From Eubacteriales bacterium (GTDB lineage Bacteria > Bacillota_A > Clostridia > Christensenellales > Aristaeellaceae): a DNA stretch of 8,458 nt. Location: the NCBI GenBank assembly GCA_030528845.1, contig JAUMYC010000107.1, positions 1-8,458 on the forward strand, given 5' to 3'. The position numbers and the translations under genes were made by a program. Every line of letters starts with the position of its first letter. Positions within the stretch are counted from its first letter, which is position 1. A model generated the notes under the pieces. The model saw only the letters and a list, made by a program, of their open reading frames with translations, was not told the origin of the DNA and did no database searches. Below are positions 1 to 6,980 of this stretch, in pieces.

Positions 1-37
1 GTAGGGGCGACCCTTGCGGTCGGTCGGCAGTGCCGAC
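1..37. repeat. Short interspersed hairpin repeat, copy 1 (degenerate)
   Basis: The first 22 bases recur exactly at 64-85. Within this copy CGACC (8-12) can pair with GGTCG (18-22) around the loop CTTGC, but the stem cannot extend as it does in copy 2. A second small hairpin follows directly: GTCGGC (23-28), loop AGT, GCCGAC (32-37). The element starts at the window edge, so its true left end is unknown. The general form, a GGGGCG-type stem preceded by GTA, resembles intergenic repeats I associate with GC-rich gut Clostridia; that link is from memory. Confidence 0.6.
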
Positions 38-63
38 GGACATTTGCTGCCGCGTTTCCTCTC

Positions 64-88
64 GTAGGGGCGACCCTTGCGGTCGCCC
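64..88. repeat. Short interspersed hairpin repeat, copy 2 (intact)
   Basis: This copy shares 22 identical bases with 1-22 and completes the hairpin: GGGCGACC (68-75), loop CTTGC (76-80), GGTCGCCC (81-88), a perfect 8-bp stem. No T-run follows on either strand, so it is not an obvious terminator. Bases 89-171 hold no gene or other signal that I can support. Confidence 0.65.
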
Positions 89-171
89 GGCTTTCACGGC
101 TGCCGCGAAACCAAACAGGCCGCCTGCCCGTTATTTCTCCAGAAAAATCCGCCCGGCCCGCGCGGCTTTGG

Positions 172-200
172 TTGACCGAATCGCGTTTGGCTGTTAGAAT
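172..200 (+). promoter_or_regulatory. Sigma-A type promoter of the nifS-nifU-hflX operon
   Basis: TTGACC (172-177) and TAGAAT (195-200) are separated by 17 bases, each matching five of six consensus positions. Transcription would start near 207, giving a leader of about 94 bases before nifS. The leader contains a small hairpin, CCGCC (228-232) with GGCGG (236-240), but no recognised riboswitch. No iscR-type regulator gene lies between the promoter and nifS. Confidence 0.7.
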
Positions 201-300
201 GATAATGGTCTGATTTGGCGATGCTGACCGCCCCGGGCGGAGCAAAACATACCATATATACAGACAAAAACTTCAAGCTCTCGAAAAGAGGCGAAATACA

Positions 301-1467
301 TTGGGAATCTACATGGATAACGCGGCGACGACCGCCGTGAGCCGTCCCGTTCTGGAAGCGATGCTGCCCTATCTGACGGAGCACTGCGGCAACCCCTCCT
401 CCGTACACGGCTACGGCCGCGCCGCCCGCAGGGCGCTCGACACCGCGCGCGCGCAGGTAGCCGCCGCCATCGGCGCTGCGCCCAGCGAGATCTACTTCAC
501 CGGCTGCGGCACAGAGGCCGACAACTGGGCCGTGCGCGGCGCGGCCTACGCCCGTCGCAGCAAGGGCAACCACATCATCACCAGCGCGATCGAGCACCAC
601 GCCGTGCTGCACACCTGCCGCCAGCTGGAAAAAGAAGGCTTTGAGGTCACCTATCTGCCGGTGGACGAATACGGCAGGGTCACCGCGGAGCAGGTGCGCG
701 CTGCGATCACCCCGCAGACGACGCTGATCAGCATCATGGCCGCCAACAACGAGATCGGCACGATCGAGCCCATCGCCGAGATCGGCGCCGTCGCCAAGGA
801 GGCGGGCGTGCTGTTCCATACCGACGCCGTGCAGGCCGTGGGCCATATCGCCATCGACGTCAAGCAGATGAACATCGACATGCTCTCCCTCTCCGGGCAT
901 AAGCTGCACGCCCCCAAGGGCGTCGGCGCGCTCTATGTGCGCAACGGCCTGCGCATCGAGCCGCTCATCCACGGCGGCGCGCAGGAGCGCGCGCAGAGGG
1001 CCGGCACGGAAAACGTGGCCTCCATCGCCGCGCTGGGCAAGGCGATCGAGCTGGCCGTGGAGCATATGGACGAAAACACGCAGAAGCTGTGCGGCCTGCG
1101 CGACAGGCTGATCCACAGCATCATCGAAAAGATCCCGGACACGCGCCTCAACGGCCACCCGGAGCAGCGGCTGCCGGGCAACGTGAACGTGTGCTTTTCG
1201 TATATCGAGGGCGAATCGCTGCTGCTGAGCCTGGACATGATGGGCATCGCGGCCTCCTCCGGCTCCGCCTGCACCTCCGGCTCGCTCGACCCGAGCCATG
1301 TGCTGCTGGCCATCGGCCTGCCGCATGAGATCGCCCACGGCTCGCTGCGCCTCTCGCTGAGCGAGGAGAACACCGAGGCCGAGGTCGACGCGGTGGTCGA
1401 GGCGCTCGTGGGCATCGTGGACAGGCTGCGGCGCATGTCGCCGCTCTACCCCGGCAACGACCGCTGA
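301..1467 (+). CDS. nifS: Cysteine desulfurase, NifS/IscS family
   Basis: This PLP-dependent enzyme takes sulphur from L-cysteine, holds it as a persulfide and passes it to the Fe-S scaffold or other acceptors, leaving alanine. The 388 residues match the usual family length. Visible landmarks are the N-terminal DNAATT motif, the His of SAIEHHAV (H99), the PLP lysine in [10 protein letters not shown] (K201) and the catalytic cysteine in [10 protein letters not shown] (C324). The C-terminal [16 protein letters not shown] segment is typical of clostridial NifS. The start is taken as TTG 301 because AGAGG (287-291) lies 9 bases upstream; ATG 313, four codons later, is possible but is 21 bases from that site. 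It is first in an operon with the IscU-type scaffold, 44 bases upstream of it, which supports a housekeeping Fe-S role rather than nitrogen fixation. nifS is the usual clostridial label; iscS would be equally fair. Confidence 0.95.
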   Translation: MGIYMDNAATTAVSRPVLEAMLPYLTEHCGNPSSVHGYGRAARRALDTARAQVAAAIGAAPSEIYFTGCGTEADNWAVRGAAYARRSKGNHIITSAIEHHAVLHTCRQLEKEGFEVTYLPVDEYGRVTAEQVRAAITPQTTLISIMAANNEIGTIEPIAEIGAVAKEAGVLFHTDAVQAVGHIAIDVKQMNIDMLSLSGHKLHAPKGVGALYVRNGLRIEPLIHGGAQERAQRAGTENVASIAALGKAIELAVEHMDENTQKLCGLRDRLIHSIIEKIPDTRLNGHPEQRLPGNVNVCFSYIEGESLLLSLDMMGIAASSGSACTSGSLDPSHVLLAIGLPHEIAHGSLRLSLSEENTEAEVDAVVEALVGIVDRLRRMSPLYPGNDR

Positions 1468-1511
1468 GCAAACAGAGAAATCGATATTATACAGGAAGAA
1501 GGCAGCATATC

Positions 1512-1886
1512 ATGTATACCGAAAAGGTCATGGACCATTTCATGAACCCGCGCAACGTGGGCACCATCGAGGACGCCAGCGGCGTGGGCGAGGTCGGCAA
1601 CGCCCAGTGCGGCGACATCATGAAGATCTTCATCAAGGTAGAAAATAATGTGATCGTGGACGTCAAGTTCCAGACCTACGGCTGCGGCGCGGCCATCGCC
1701 ACCTCCAGCCGCGCGACCGAAATGGTCATGGGCAAGACGATCGAAGAGGCGCTGGCCATCACCAACAAGCAGGTGGCCGAATCGCTCGGCGGCCTGCCGC
1801 CGGTGAAGCTGCACTGCTCCGTGCTGGCCGAGGAGGCCCTGCACGCCGCGATCGCAGATTATAAAGCGAGGCATCCGCAAGTATGA
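1512..1886 (+). CDS. nifU: Fe-S cluster assembly scaffold, IscU/NifU N-terminal type
   Basis: This 124-residue scaffold is the site where [2Fe-2S] and [4Fe-4S] clusters are assembled from sulphur supplied by the desulfurase encoded just upstream. The three ligand cysteines are present: C33 in QCGDIMK, C58 in TYGCGAA and C102 in LHCSVLAEE. D35 and H101 are also in their conserved places. The single-domain length and the LPPVK loop (95-99) point to IscU rather than SufU or full-length NifU; SufU carries an insertion before the third cysteine that is absent here. LPPVK is the recognition site for the HscA chaperone in IscU systems, yet no hscA or hscB is in the window. AAGG (1499-1502) precedes the ATG by 9 bases. 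The stop overlaps the hflX start (ATGA), suggesting translational coupling. Confidence 0.95.
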   Translation: MYTEKVMDHFMNPRNVGTIEDASGVGEVGNAQCGDIMKIFIKVENNVIVDVKFQTYGCGAAIATSSRATEMVMGKTIEEALAITNKQVAESLGGLPPVKLHCSVLAEEALHAAIADYKARHPQV

Positions 1887-3640
1887 TTTATGGCAATACC
1901 GAAGGCGTAAGGGACACGATCCTGCAGGAAATGGAGCGCATGGCCGAGATCGACTTCGACCGCTCCGCCTATCTGCCCGACAGGCTGCTGCAGATGCTGA
2001 TCCACTACACCACCATCACCGAACGCGGCGTGATGGTGTATCTGGCGCGAGACGGCGACCTGCTGGACATCGCCATGGGCAACATGACGGCGGACGGCCT
2101 GCCGGAGCTGCATCTGCGCCGCAATATCGACCGCCTCTCCGGCATCCGGCTCATCCGCACGCGCGCCGACGGCGGCGCAAGGCCCACCGAGGCCGACGAG
2201 CAGGCGCTGCAGCTGCTGCGCTTTGACTCGCTGTGCGTCATCGGCGTGGAGGACGGCCGCGCCACCGGCATCAGCGCGAGCTATCTGGGCGAGCTGGAAT
2301 ACGGCAAGATGAACATCCACACGCTCGGCCCCGTCAAGCCCGGGCGCATCCCGCAGTCGCTCTGGCTGCACGAGATCGAACAGGCCGACGAGCGCCTCGC
2401 CAACGCCATCGCCAAGGGCGGCATCACCGTAAAGGCGGAAAAGGTGCTGCTGGTGGGCATAGAGAGCGAGGAATCGCTGGAAGAGCTGGCGGAGCTTGCC
2501 GAAACGGCCGGCGCCGCCGTGATGGGCAAGGTGCTGCAGAAGCGCATGAAGCCCGAGCCCGCCACCTACATCGGCACGGGCAAGGCGGAAGAGCTGCATC
2601 TGGAATGCCGCGCGCAGGAGATCGATCTGGTCATTCTGGACGACGAGCTCACCGGCGCGCAGCAGCGCAACCTCGAACAGATCATCGGTGTGCGCGTGGT
2701 GGACCGCACCGCGCTCATCCTCGATATCTTCGCGCGCCGCGCCGTGACCAGCGAGGGCAAGCTGCAGGTCGCGCTGGCGCAGGAAAAATATCGCCTGCCC
2801 CGTCTGGCCGGCAAGGGCACGACCCTCTCCCGCCTCGGCGCGGGCATCGGCACGCGCGGCCCCGGCGAAACGCGGCTGGAGGTCGACCGGCGCATCGTGC
2901 GCAGGCGCATCGACGATATGACCAAAGAGCTGGCCGTGCTGCGCCGCCAGAGGGAGATGCACCGCGCCCGCCGCGAAAAGACCGAGCAGGTCATCGTGGC
3001 GCTGGTGGGCTATACCAACGCGGGCAAGTCCACTCTGCTCAACGCGCTCTCCGGCGCAGACGTGCTCGTGGAGGACAAGCTCTTCGCCACGCTCGACCCG
3101 GTCATCCGGCGCATCGATCTGGGTGAAAAGCGCAACTGCCTGCTGGTCGACACCGTCGGCTTCATCCGCAAGCTCCCGCACGAGCTGGTCGAGGCATTCC
3201 ATTCCACGCTGGAAGAGGCCCTCTCGGCCGATCTGCTCGTCATCGTCTCGGACGTTTCCAGCCCGTACTACCGCGAGCAGCGCGAGACGGTCTATCAGGT
3301 GCTGCGCGACTTGGGCGCGGGCGACAAGCCCGTGATCGAGGCGCTGAACAAGGCCGACCGCGTGCCGCCTATGTCCGTGTTCGAGCCGGCGGACGCCGTG
3401 CTCATCTCGGCGCTCAACGGCGAAGGGCTCGACCGGCTGCGCGAGATCATCGCCGACCGCGTGAGCAAGCTGCGCAGGCAGATCGAGATCGAGATCCCCT
3501 ATTCCAAGGGAAACGCGCTCTCCCTGCTGCACGACAAGGGGCAGGTCCTCTCCGAGGAATACACCGCCACGGGCACGCTCGTGCGCGCCTATGTGGATTC
3601 CACGCTCGAGAGCCGCATCCGCAAGCTCATCGAAAGCTGA
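1883..3640 (+). CDS. hflX: GTPase HflX with long N-terminal extension
   Basis: HflX is a ribosome-binding GTPase that in other bacteria splits stalled or stress-arrested ribosomes. At 585 residues this is much longer than the roughly 420 usual for the family. Residues 1 to about 185 form an extra domain, described in the findings. The HflX N-terminal domain starts near 187 (KVLLVGIESEESLEEL), followed by the coiled helical region and the glycine-rich family signature LSRLGAGIGTRGPGET (315-330). The G domain shows the P-loop GYTNAGKS (376-383), DTVGF (423-427), NKAD (489-492) and SA (509-510). A small C-terminal domain follows. The ATG overlaps the nifU stop by 4 bases; GAGG (1868-1871) lies inside nifU, 11 bases upstream. 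It is last in the operon, before a strong terminator. The HflX identity is firm; the reason for co-expression with Fe-S assembly genes is unknown. Confidence 0.95.
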   Translation: MIYGNTEGVRDTILQEMERMAEIDFDRSAYLPDRLLQMLIHYTTITERGVMVYLARDGDLLDIAMGNMTADGLPELHLRRNIDRLSGIRLIRTRADGGARPTEADEQALQLLRFDSLCVIGVEDGRATGISASYLGELEYGKMNIHTLGPVKPGRIPQSLWLHEIEQADERLANAIAKGGITVKAEKVLLVGIESEESLEELAELAETAGAAVMGKVLQKRMKPEPATYIGTGKAEELHLECRAQEIDLVILDDELTGAQQRNLEQIIGVRVVDRTALILDIFARRAVTSEGKLQVALAQEKYRLPRLAGKGTTLSRLGAGIGTRGPGETRLEVDRRIVRRRIDDMTKELAVLRRQREMHRARREKTEQVIVALVGYTNAGKSTLLNALSGADVLVEDKLFATLDPVIRRIDLGEKRNCLLVDTVGFIRKLPHELVEAFHSTLEEALSADLLVIVSDVSSPYYREQRETVYQVLRDLGAGDKPVIEALNKADRVPPMSVFEPADAVLISALNGEGLDRLREIIADRVSKLRRQIEIEIPYSKGNALSLLHDKGQVLSEEYTATGTLVRAYVDSTLESRIRKLIES

Positions 3641-3667
3641 GCCGTTCCCTGCTTCCAAAAATAAATC

Positions 3668-3706
3668 CGCCGCCCCGCACAGACGCGTGCAGGGCGGCGT
3701 TCTTTT
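3668..3706. terminator. Bidirectional Rho-independent terminator
   Basis: CGCCGCCC (3668-3675) pairs with GGGCGGCG (3692-3699). After one C/A mismatch, GCAC (3677-3680) pairs with GTGC (3687-3690) around a six-base loop. On the + strand TTCTTTT follows (3700-3706). On the - strand the stem is followed by a T-rich tract, the complement of 3657-3667. It therefore serves both hflX and the convergent membrane-protein gene ending at 3724. Confidence 0.85.
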
Positions 3707-3723
3707 GTATTCTTTGGGGGTGC

Positions 3724-4626
3724 TTATTTCTCCGCGAAGCAGACCTCGCATTCCTTCGCGCCGCGCAGCATGGCGATGGAGCGCTGGATGGGCAGGGCGC
3801 TGTCCGCTTCCTCGCAGTCCGCCGTCTTGTGGAAGACCTTGCCGTTCGGCTTGAGGTAGACCGTCTCGCCCGGGTCGGGCGCGGGGGTCTCCGTGGGGGC
3901 GGGAGTGGGCGTAGGAGCCGGGGTCGGCTTGGCCGTGGGCGCAGCGGTGGCCTCCTGCTCGGGGGCCTCGGTGGGCTCGCTCACGACGGGCGCCTGCGTG
4001 GCCGGGGCTGCGGTGGGCGCTCCGGTCGTCAGGGGAGCCTGCGTGGCCTCGGGGAGCTCCGTCGGCACGGGGGTGGGCAGGATCTCATTGCTGTAGAGCG
4101 CCTCCAGCGCCGCGTCCTTCATGCCCTCCAGCAGCAGCTCCGTCTGCTCCTGCATCTGCTCCTTGTTCTCGATCATATCCGGCAGGGCTTCCTCGGCCCA
4201 TTCCGCGGCCGGCGCAAGCACATGCTGTGCCAGCAGCGGCGGGATGGCCTCGGCGATCTGCCGCGCTTTATCGACTTCCTCCTGCACGCACTGCTCGACC
4301 TTGGCAAGGCCCTCCAGCGCGCGGTTCTGGATGCGGTCCACCATGGGGATGTCGGTATCGACCGTGAGCGCAAACGCGGCCAGCGCAAAGAAGAGCACGC
4401 CCGTGACCACCGTCAGGAGCATGCGCGTGCCCGCGCCGAAGCGGCAGGTCCACAGCGCGATCAGCCCCAGCGGGAAGCAGACCACGCACAAAATGCACGA
4501 GAGCACGAGGCGGATCACATCCCAAGGGGACGTCTTTCTGCGCGCCGCGTCTCTGTTTCGATATCCGCTGCGCTTTTGCGAGCGCTCGATATAATCATGT
4601 CTGGGGTTCCTGCCGTCGCCTGCCAT
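3724..4626 (-). CDS. Two-helix membrane protein with Pro/Thr-rich linker and C-terminal His/Cys cluster
   Basis: I do not recognise a named family. The 300 residues divide into clear parts. Residues 1-35 are basic and Arg-rich. Two hydrophobic helices follow at about 37-60 (with an internal CFPLGLIALW) and 68-89. Residues about 90-180 are amphipathic and acidic. About 185-253 is a low-complexity Pro/Thr/Ala linker (for example PTPAPTPTPAPTETPAP). The C-terminal 47 residues contain H266, C271, C293 and C296 in the pattern VFHKTADC...CEVC. Such clusters after a flexible linker resemble small zinc-binding modules found at the ends of clostridial surface or membrane proteins; zinc binding is inferred. 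ATG 4626 is chosen because AGGAGG (complement of 4635-4640) lies 8 bases upstream; a TTG at 4632 would be only 2 bases from it. The gene has its own promoter and ends at the shared terminator. Confidence 0.8.
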   Translation of the reverse strand: MAGDGRNPRHDYIERSQKRSGYRNRDAARRKTSPWDVIRLVLSCILCVVCFPLGLIALWTCRFGAGTRMLLTVVTGVLFFALAAFALTVDTDIPMVDRIQNRALEGLAKVEQCVQEEVDKARQIAEAIPPLLAQHVLAPAAEWAEEALPDMIENKEQMQEQTELLLEGMKDAALEALYSNEILPTPVPTELPEATQAPLTTGAPTAAPATQAPVVSEPTEAPEQEATAAPTAKPTPAPTPTPAPTETPAPDPGETVYLKPNGKVFHKTADCEEADSALPIQRSIAMLRGAKECEVCFAEK

Positions 4627-4661
4627 GCGCAAGGCCTCCTCTGCAAAAGAGTCTGTTCTTT

Positions 4662-4690
4662 ATTTTAACATACAAATCCCGTCTCTTCAA
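4662..4690 (-). promoter_or_regulatory. Promoter of the two-helix membrane protein gene
   Basis: Read on the - strand, TTGAAG (4690-4685) and TAAAAT (4667-4662) are 17 bases apart, matching four and five of six consensus positions. Transcription would begin near 4655, giving a leader of about 29 bases. It lies in the 78-base gap after the 96-residue gene, so the membrane protein need not depend on upstream read-through. Confidence 0.6.
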
Positions 4691-4704
4691 CCGGAAAACA
4701 CCGC

Positions 4705-4995
4705 TCAGAACTGGTTTCTCGGGTCGTTCGAGCGGCGTTTTTCTCCGCTCCCGTCCAGATATTCGACTTCAAGCTCGTCAAAAGGCACGTCCTCGATGAA
4801 ATGCTCCGGGCGGAAAACGGTGCGGCGGAAGGCCTCAAACTCCTTCGCATGCTTGTCCAGCCACATCGGGCAGGGGTAATCCAGCTCGCGCAGGATCTCG
4901 CGCAGCACGTCCTCCTGCTCGCCCCAGCTGCAGGGCGCGTCCGTATTTTTGATGATGCGGTGCCTCTTGAGCGCCTTGACCCATAGCCTGTTCAT
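4705..4995 (-). CDS. Small conserved-looking protein of unknown function (96 aa)
   Basis: I cannot assign a function. The protein has 96 residues, no signal peptide and no membrane segment, so it should be cytoplasmic. It starts with a basic stretch (MNRLWVKALKRHRIIK). A mixed-charge helical middle contains SWGEQEDVLREILREL and YPCPMWLDKHAKEFE, and the charged tail ends in DPRNQF. The two cysteines (in APCSW and YPCPMW) are too isolated to call a metal site. The pattern feels familiar as a conserved hypothetical of Clostridia, but that is recollection only. Support for it being real: GGAGGA (complement of 5001-5006) sits 5 bases before the ATG, and a good promoter precedes it. It also fills the strand with no competing frame of similar quality. 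It is divergent from the first oxidoreductase and 78 bases upstream of the membrane protein gene. Confidence 0.75.
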   Translation of the reverse strand: MNRLWVKALKRHRIIKNTDAPCSWGEQEDVLREILRELDYPCPMWLDKHAKEFEAFRRTVFRPEHFIEDVPFDELEVEYLDGSGEKRRSNDPRNQF

Positions 4996-5029
4996 GTTCG
5001 TCCTCCGTCCTCGCCTGTCCTTTTTTGCT

Positions 5030-5058
5030 ACTATACCACATCCGCGCCGTTTTTTCCA
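5030..5058 (-). promoter_or_regulatory. Promoter of the 96-residue gene, with extended -10
   Basis: On the - strand TGGAAA (5058-5053) is followed after 17 bases by TATAGT (5035-5030). The three bases before the -10 are TGG, so it reads TGnTATAGT, an extended -10. The -35 abuts the -35 of the + strand promoter starting at 5059. Confidence 0.6.
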
Positions 5059-5087
5059 TTGCGCGGGCTATCCCGAAAGCGTATAAT
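5059..5087 (+). promoter_or_regulatory. Promoter of the oxidoreductase/ThuA cassette
   Basis: TTGCGC (5059-5064) and a perfect TATAAT (5082-5087) are 17 bases apart. The start would be near 5094, leaving a leader of about 31 bases that contains the ribosome binding site GGAGG (5109-5113). No long inverted repeat that would mark a repressor site is obvious here. Confidence 0.7.
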
Positions 5088-5124
5088 GTAAAAAAACAAA
5101 ACGCAAACGGAGGAAAAATTTCAG

Positions 5125-6216
5125 ATGAAAAGGGTTCGCGCGGCAGTCGTGGGCTGCGGCTGTATCTCCGGCATCTATCTGACCAACCTCACCACCCGCT
5201 TCAGCGACGTGGTCGAGGTCGCCATGGTGTGCGACATCATCCCCGAACGCGCGCTGGAAGCGCAGAAGACCTACAACATCCACAAGGCCGTGTTCACGGA
5301 CGAAGAGGTGATGGCCGACCCGACGATCGAGGTCGTGCTGAACATCACCCCGCCGCTGGAGCACAAAAAAGTAAATATGATGGCCCTCGCGGCGGGCAAG
5401 CACGCCTTCTGCGAAAAGCCGCTGGCCTGCACGCTGGCCGACGGGCGCGAACAGGCCGCCCTTGCGCAGGAAAAAGGACTGCTGCTGGGCGGCGCGCCGG
5501 ATACCTTCCTCGGCGGCGGCATCCAGACCTGCAAAAAGCTCATCGAGGACGGCTGGATCGGCACGCCCGTGGCCGCGACGGCGCAGATGCTCAGCCACGG
5601 CCCGGAATCCTGGCATCCGGACCCGGAATTCTTCTACAAATTCGGCGCGGGGCCGCTCTTTGACATGGGCCCGTACTACGTCACCGCGCTGATCAATCTG
5701 CTCGGCGGGGTCAAAAACGTGGCCGCGTCCGCGCGCGCGTCCTATCCGCAGCGCGTGATCGGCAGCGAAAAGAAAAAGGGGCAGGTCATCGATGTGGAGG
5801 TGCCCACGCACTGCGCGGGCATTCTGAACTTCGCATCCGGCGCCATCGGCACTCTCGTCACCTCCTTCGACGTTTGGAACAGGGGCGGACAGCCCATCAC
5901 CGTCTACGGCTCCGCGGGCACCATCCGCGTGCCGGATCCGAACACCTTCGGCGGCCCGATCGAGCTCCTGCGCGCGGGCAGCGGCGAATGGGAACAGGTA
6001 CCCGTCGTCTATCCGCACACGGAAAACAGCCGCGGCCTCGGCTTTACCGATTTCTGCCGCTGCATCCGCACGGGCGAGGAGCCGCTGGCGGGCTGGAAGC
6101 AGACGCTGCATGTGTTGGAGGTCATGTGCGCCTTCTATGCATCGAGCGAAACGGGCGAAAATATCGCCATCGAATCGGCCTATCCCCGCAGGAATGCGGT
6201 CGCACTCAACAAATAA
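5125..6216 (+). CDS. Gfo/Idh/MocA family NAD(P)-dependent oxidoreductase (copy 1)
   Basis: Members of this family oxidise or reduce sugars, polyols and their derivatives with NAD(P). The 363 residues have the family's usual two-part form. An N-terminal Rossmann fold shows VVGCGCISGIY (8-18), and the family lysine lies in CEKPLAC (K98). The C-terminal alpha/beta substrate domain contains PLFDMGPYYVTAL. The aspartate D180 is present, but the position four residues on, His in inositol dehydrogenases, is Tyr (Y184). Tyr occupies this place in glucose-fructose oxidoreductase, so activity is not excluded. There is no signal peptide, so it is cytoplasmic. GGAGG lies 11 bases before the ATG. It is first in its transcript and 30 bases ahead of the ThuA-like gene. 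A close paralogue lies downstream. The substrate is unknown; a sugar or keto-sugar is inferred from the ThuA neighbour. Confidence 0.92.
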   Translation: MKRVRAAVVGCGCISGIYLTNLTTRFSDVVEVAMVCDIIPERALEAQKTYNIHKAVFTDEEVMADPTIEVVLNITPPLEHKKVNMMALAAGKHAFCEKPLACTLADGREQAALAQEKGLLLGGAPDTFLGGGIQTCKKLIEDGWIGTPVAATAQMLSHGPESWHPDPEFFYKFGAGPLFDMGPYYVTALINLLGGVKNVAASARASYPQRVIGSEKKKGQVIDVEVPTHCAGILNFASGAIGTLVTSFDVWNRGGQPITVYGSAGTIRVPDPNTFGGPIELLRAGSGEWEQVPVVYPHTENSRGLGFTDFCRCIRTGEEPLAGWKQTLHVLEVMCAFYASSETGENIAIESAYPRRNAVALNK

Positions 6217-6246
6217 CCACCACAAAAAACAGGAGGGAAAACAGGA

Positions 6247-6969
6247 ATGAAAAAGGCGCTTGTCGTATGGGGCGGCTGGGACGGACACGAGCCCGGCCCG
6301 GTGGGAAACCGTTTTGCGCAGATGCTGCGCGAGGAAGGCTTTGAAGTGAAGGTCTCCGATACTCTGGATATTTTCCTCGATTACGAATACCTGAATTCGC
6401 TGGATCTGATCGTCCCCGTCTGGACCATGGGCACCATCACGCGCGAGCAGTGCAAGGGCGTGTGCGAGGCCGTGGGCAAGCACGGCGTGGGCCTCGCCGG
6501 CTGCCACGGCGGCATGTGCGATTCCTTCCGTCAGGATACGGAATGGCAGTTCATGACCGGCGGGCAGTGGGTCTCCCATCCCGGCGGAGACGGCGTGAAA
6601 TACCGCGTGAACATCAAGCGCGGCTCCAGCCCGCTGGTGGAAGGCATCCCGGATTTTGACGTGGCCACCGAGCAGTATTATGTGCACGTCGACCCGGCCA
6701 ACGAGGTGCTCGCAACCACGCGCTATCCCGTCGTGAACTATTACCACGCCTCCAACGGCGAGGTGGACTGCCCCATCGCATGGACCCGCCGCTGGGGCCA
6801 CGGCCGCGTCTACTACAACTCCCTCGGCCATCACAACGACGTGTTCGACGTGCCGGAGGCCTGCGAGATGATGCGCCGCGGCATGCTCTGGGCCGCCGAG
6901 GGCAAGGAATTGTTCGAGAAATCCGGCCTTGACCCGGAGATGTACGCCTCCACGCTGAAGATGTACTAA
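6247..6969 (+). CDS. ThuA-like domain protein (trehalose-utilisation type)
   Basis: The 240 residues fit the ThuA family, a class I glutamine-amidotransferase-like fold named after ThuA of rhizobial trehalose use. Landmarks are the start VVWGGWDGHEP (6-16), the nucleophile-elbow-like GCHGGM (85-90), GGQWVSHPGG, EQYYVHVDP (142-150), and the family signature WGHGRVYYNSLGHH (183-196). In rhizobia ThuA acts with the Gfo/Idh/MocA dehydrogenase ThuB in disaccharide catabolism through 3-keto sugars. Here the protein lies between two members of that same dehydrogenase family, which supports a related role. Cys86 sits where amidotransferases carry their nucleophile, but glutaminase activity is not known for this family. 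AGGAGG (6231-6236) is 10 bases before the ATG. There is no signal peptide. The exact reaction is not established from sequence. Confidence 0.9.
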   Translation: MKKALVVWGGWDGHEPGPVGNRFAQMLREEGFEVKVSDTLDIFLDYEYLNSLDLIVPVWTMGTITREQCKGVCEAVGKHGVGLAGCHGGMCDSFRQDTEWQFMTGGQWVSHPGGDGVKYRVNIKRGSSPLVEGIPDFDVATEQYYVHVDPANEVLATTRYPVVNYYHASNGEVDCPIAWTRRWGHGRVYYNSLGHHNDVFDVPEACEMMRRGMLWAAEGKELFEKSGLDPEMYASTLKMY

Positions 6970-6980
6970 GGGGAACGAAG

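Noticed and set aside
134..145. Short perfect inverted repeat TTTCTCCAGAAA upstream of the nifS promoter as an operator
   Set aside because: Five-base arms are expected by chance, the site lies well upstream of the -35, and no second copy or known regulator motif was seen.
94..1338. A 414-codon open frame on the - strand opposite nifS
   Set aside because: It is antisense to an unambiguous NifS and runs into the promoter region; composition is repetitive Gly/Ala/His/Arg with no recognisable domain.
1859..3751. A 630-codon open frame on the - strand opposite hflX
   Set aside because: It mirrors the HflX codons, is rich in Ala/Arg/His/Gln/Leu without motifs, and crosses the terminator at 3668-3706.
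3893..4096. Gly/Val/Ala-rich open frame on the + strand
   Set aside because: It is the antisense of the Pro/Thr-rich linker of the membrane protein; its repetitive composition comes from that low-complexity DNA.
4627..4632. TTG start two codons upstream for the membrane protein gene
   Set aside because: Only 2 bases would separate it from AGGAGG; the ATG at 4626 has the ideal 8-base spacing.
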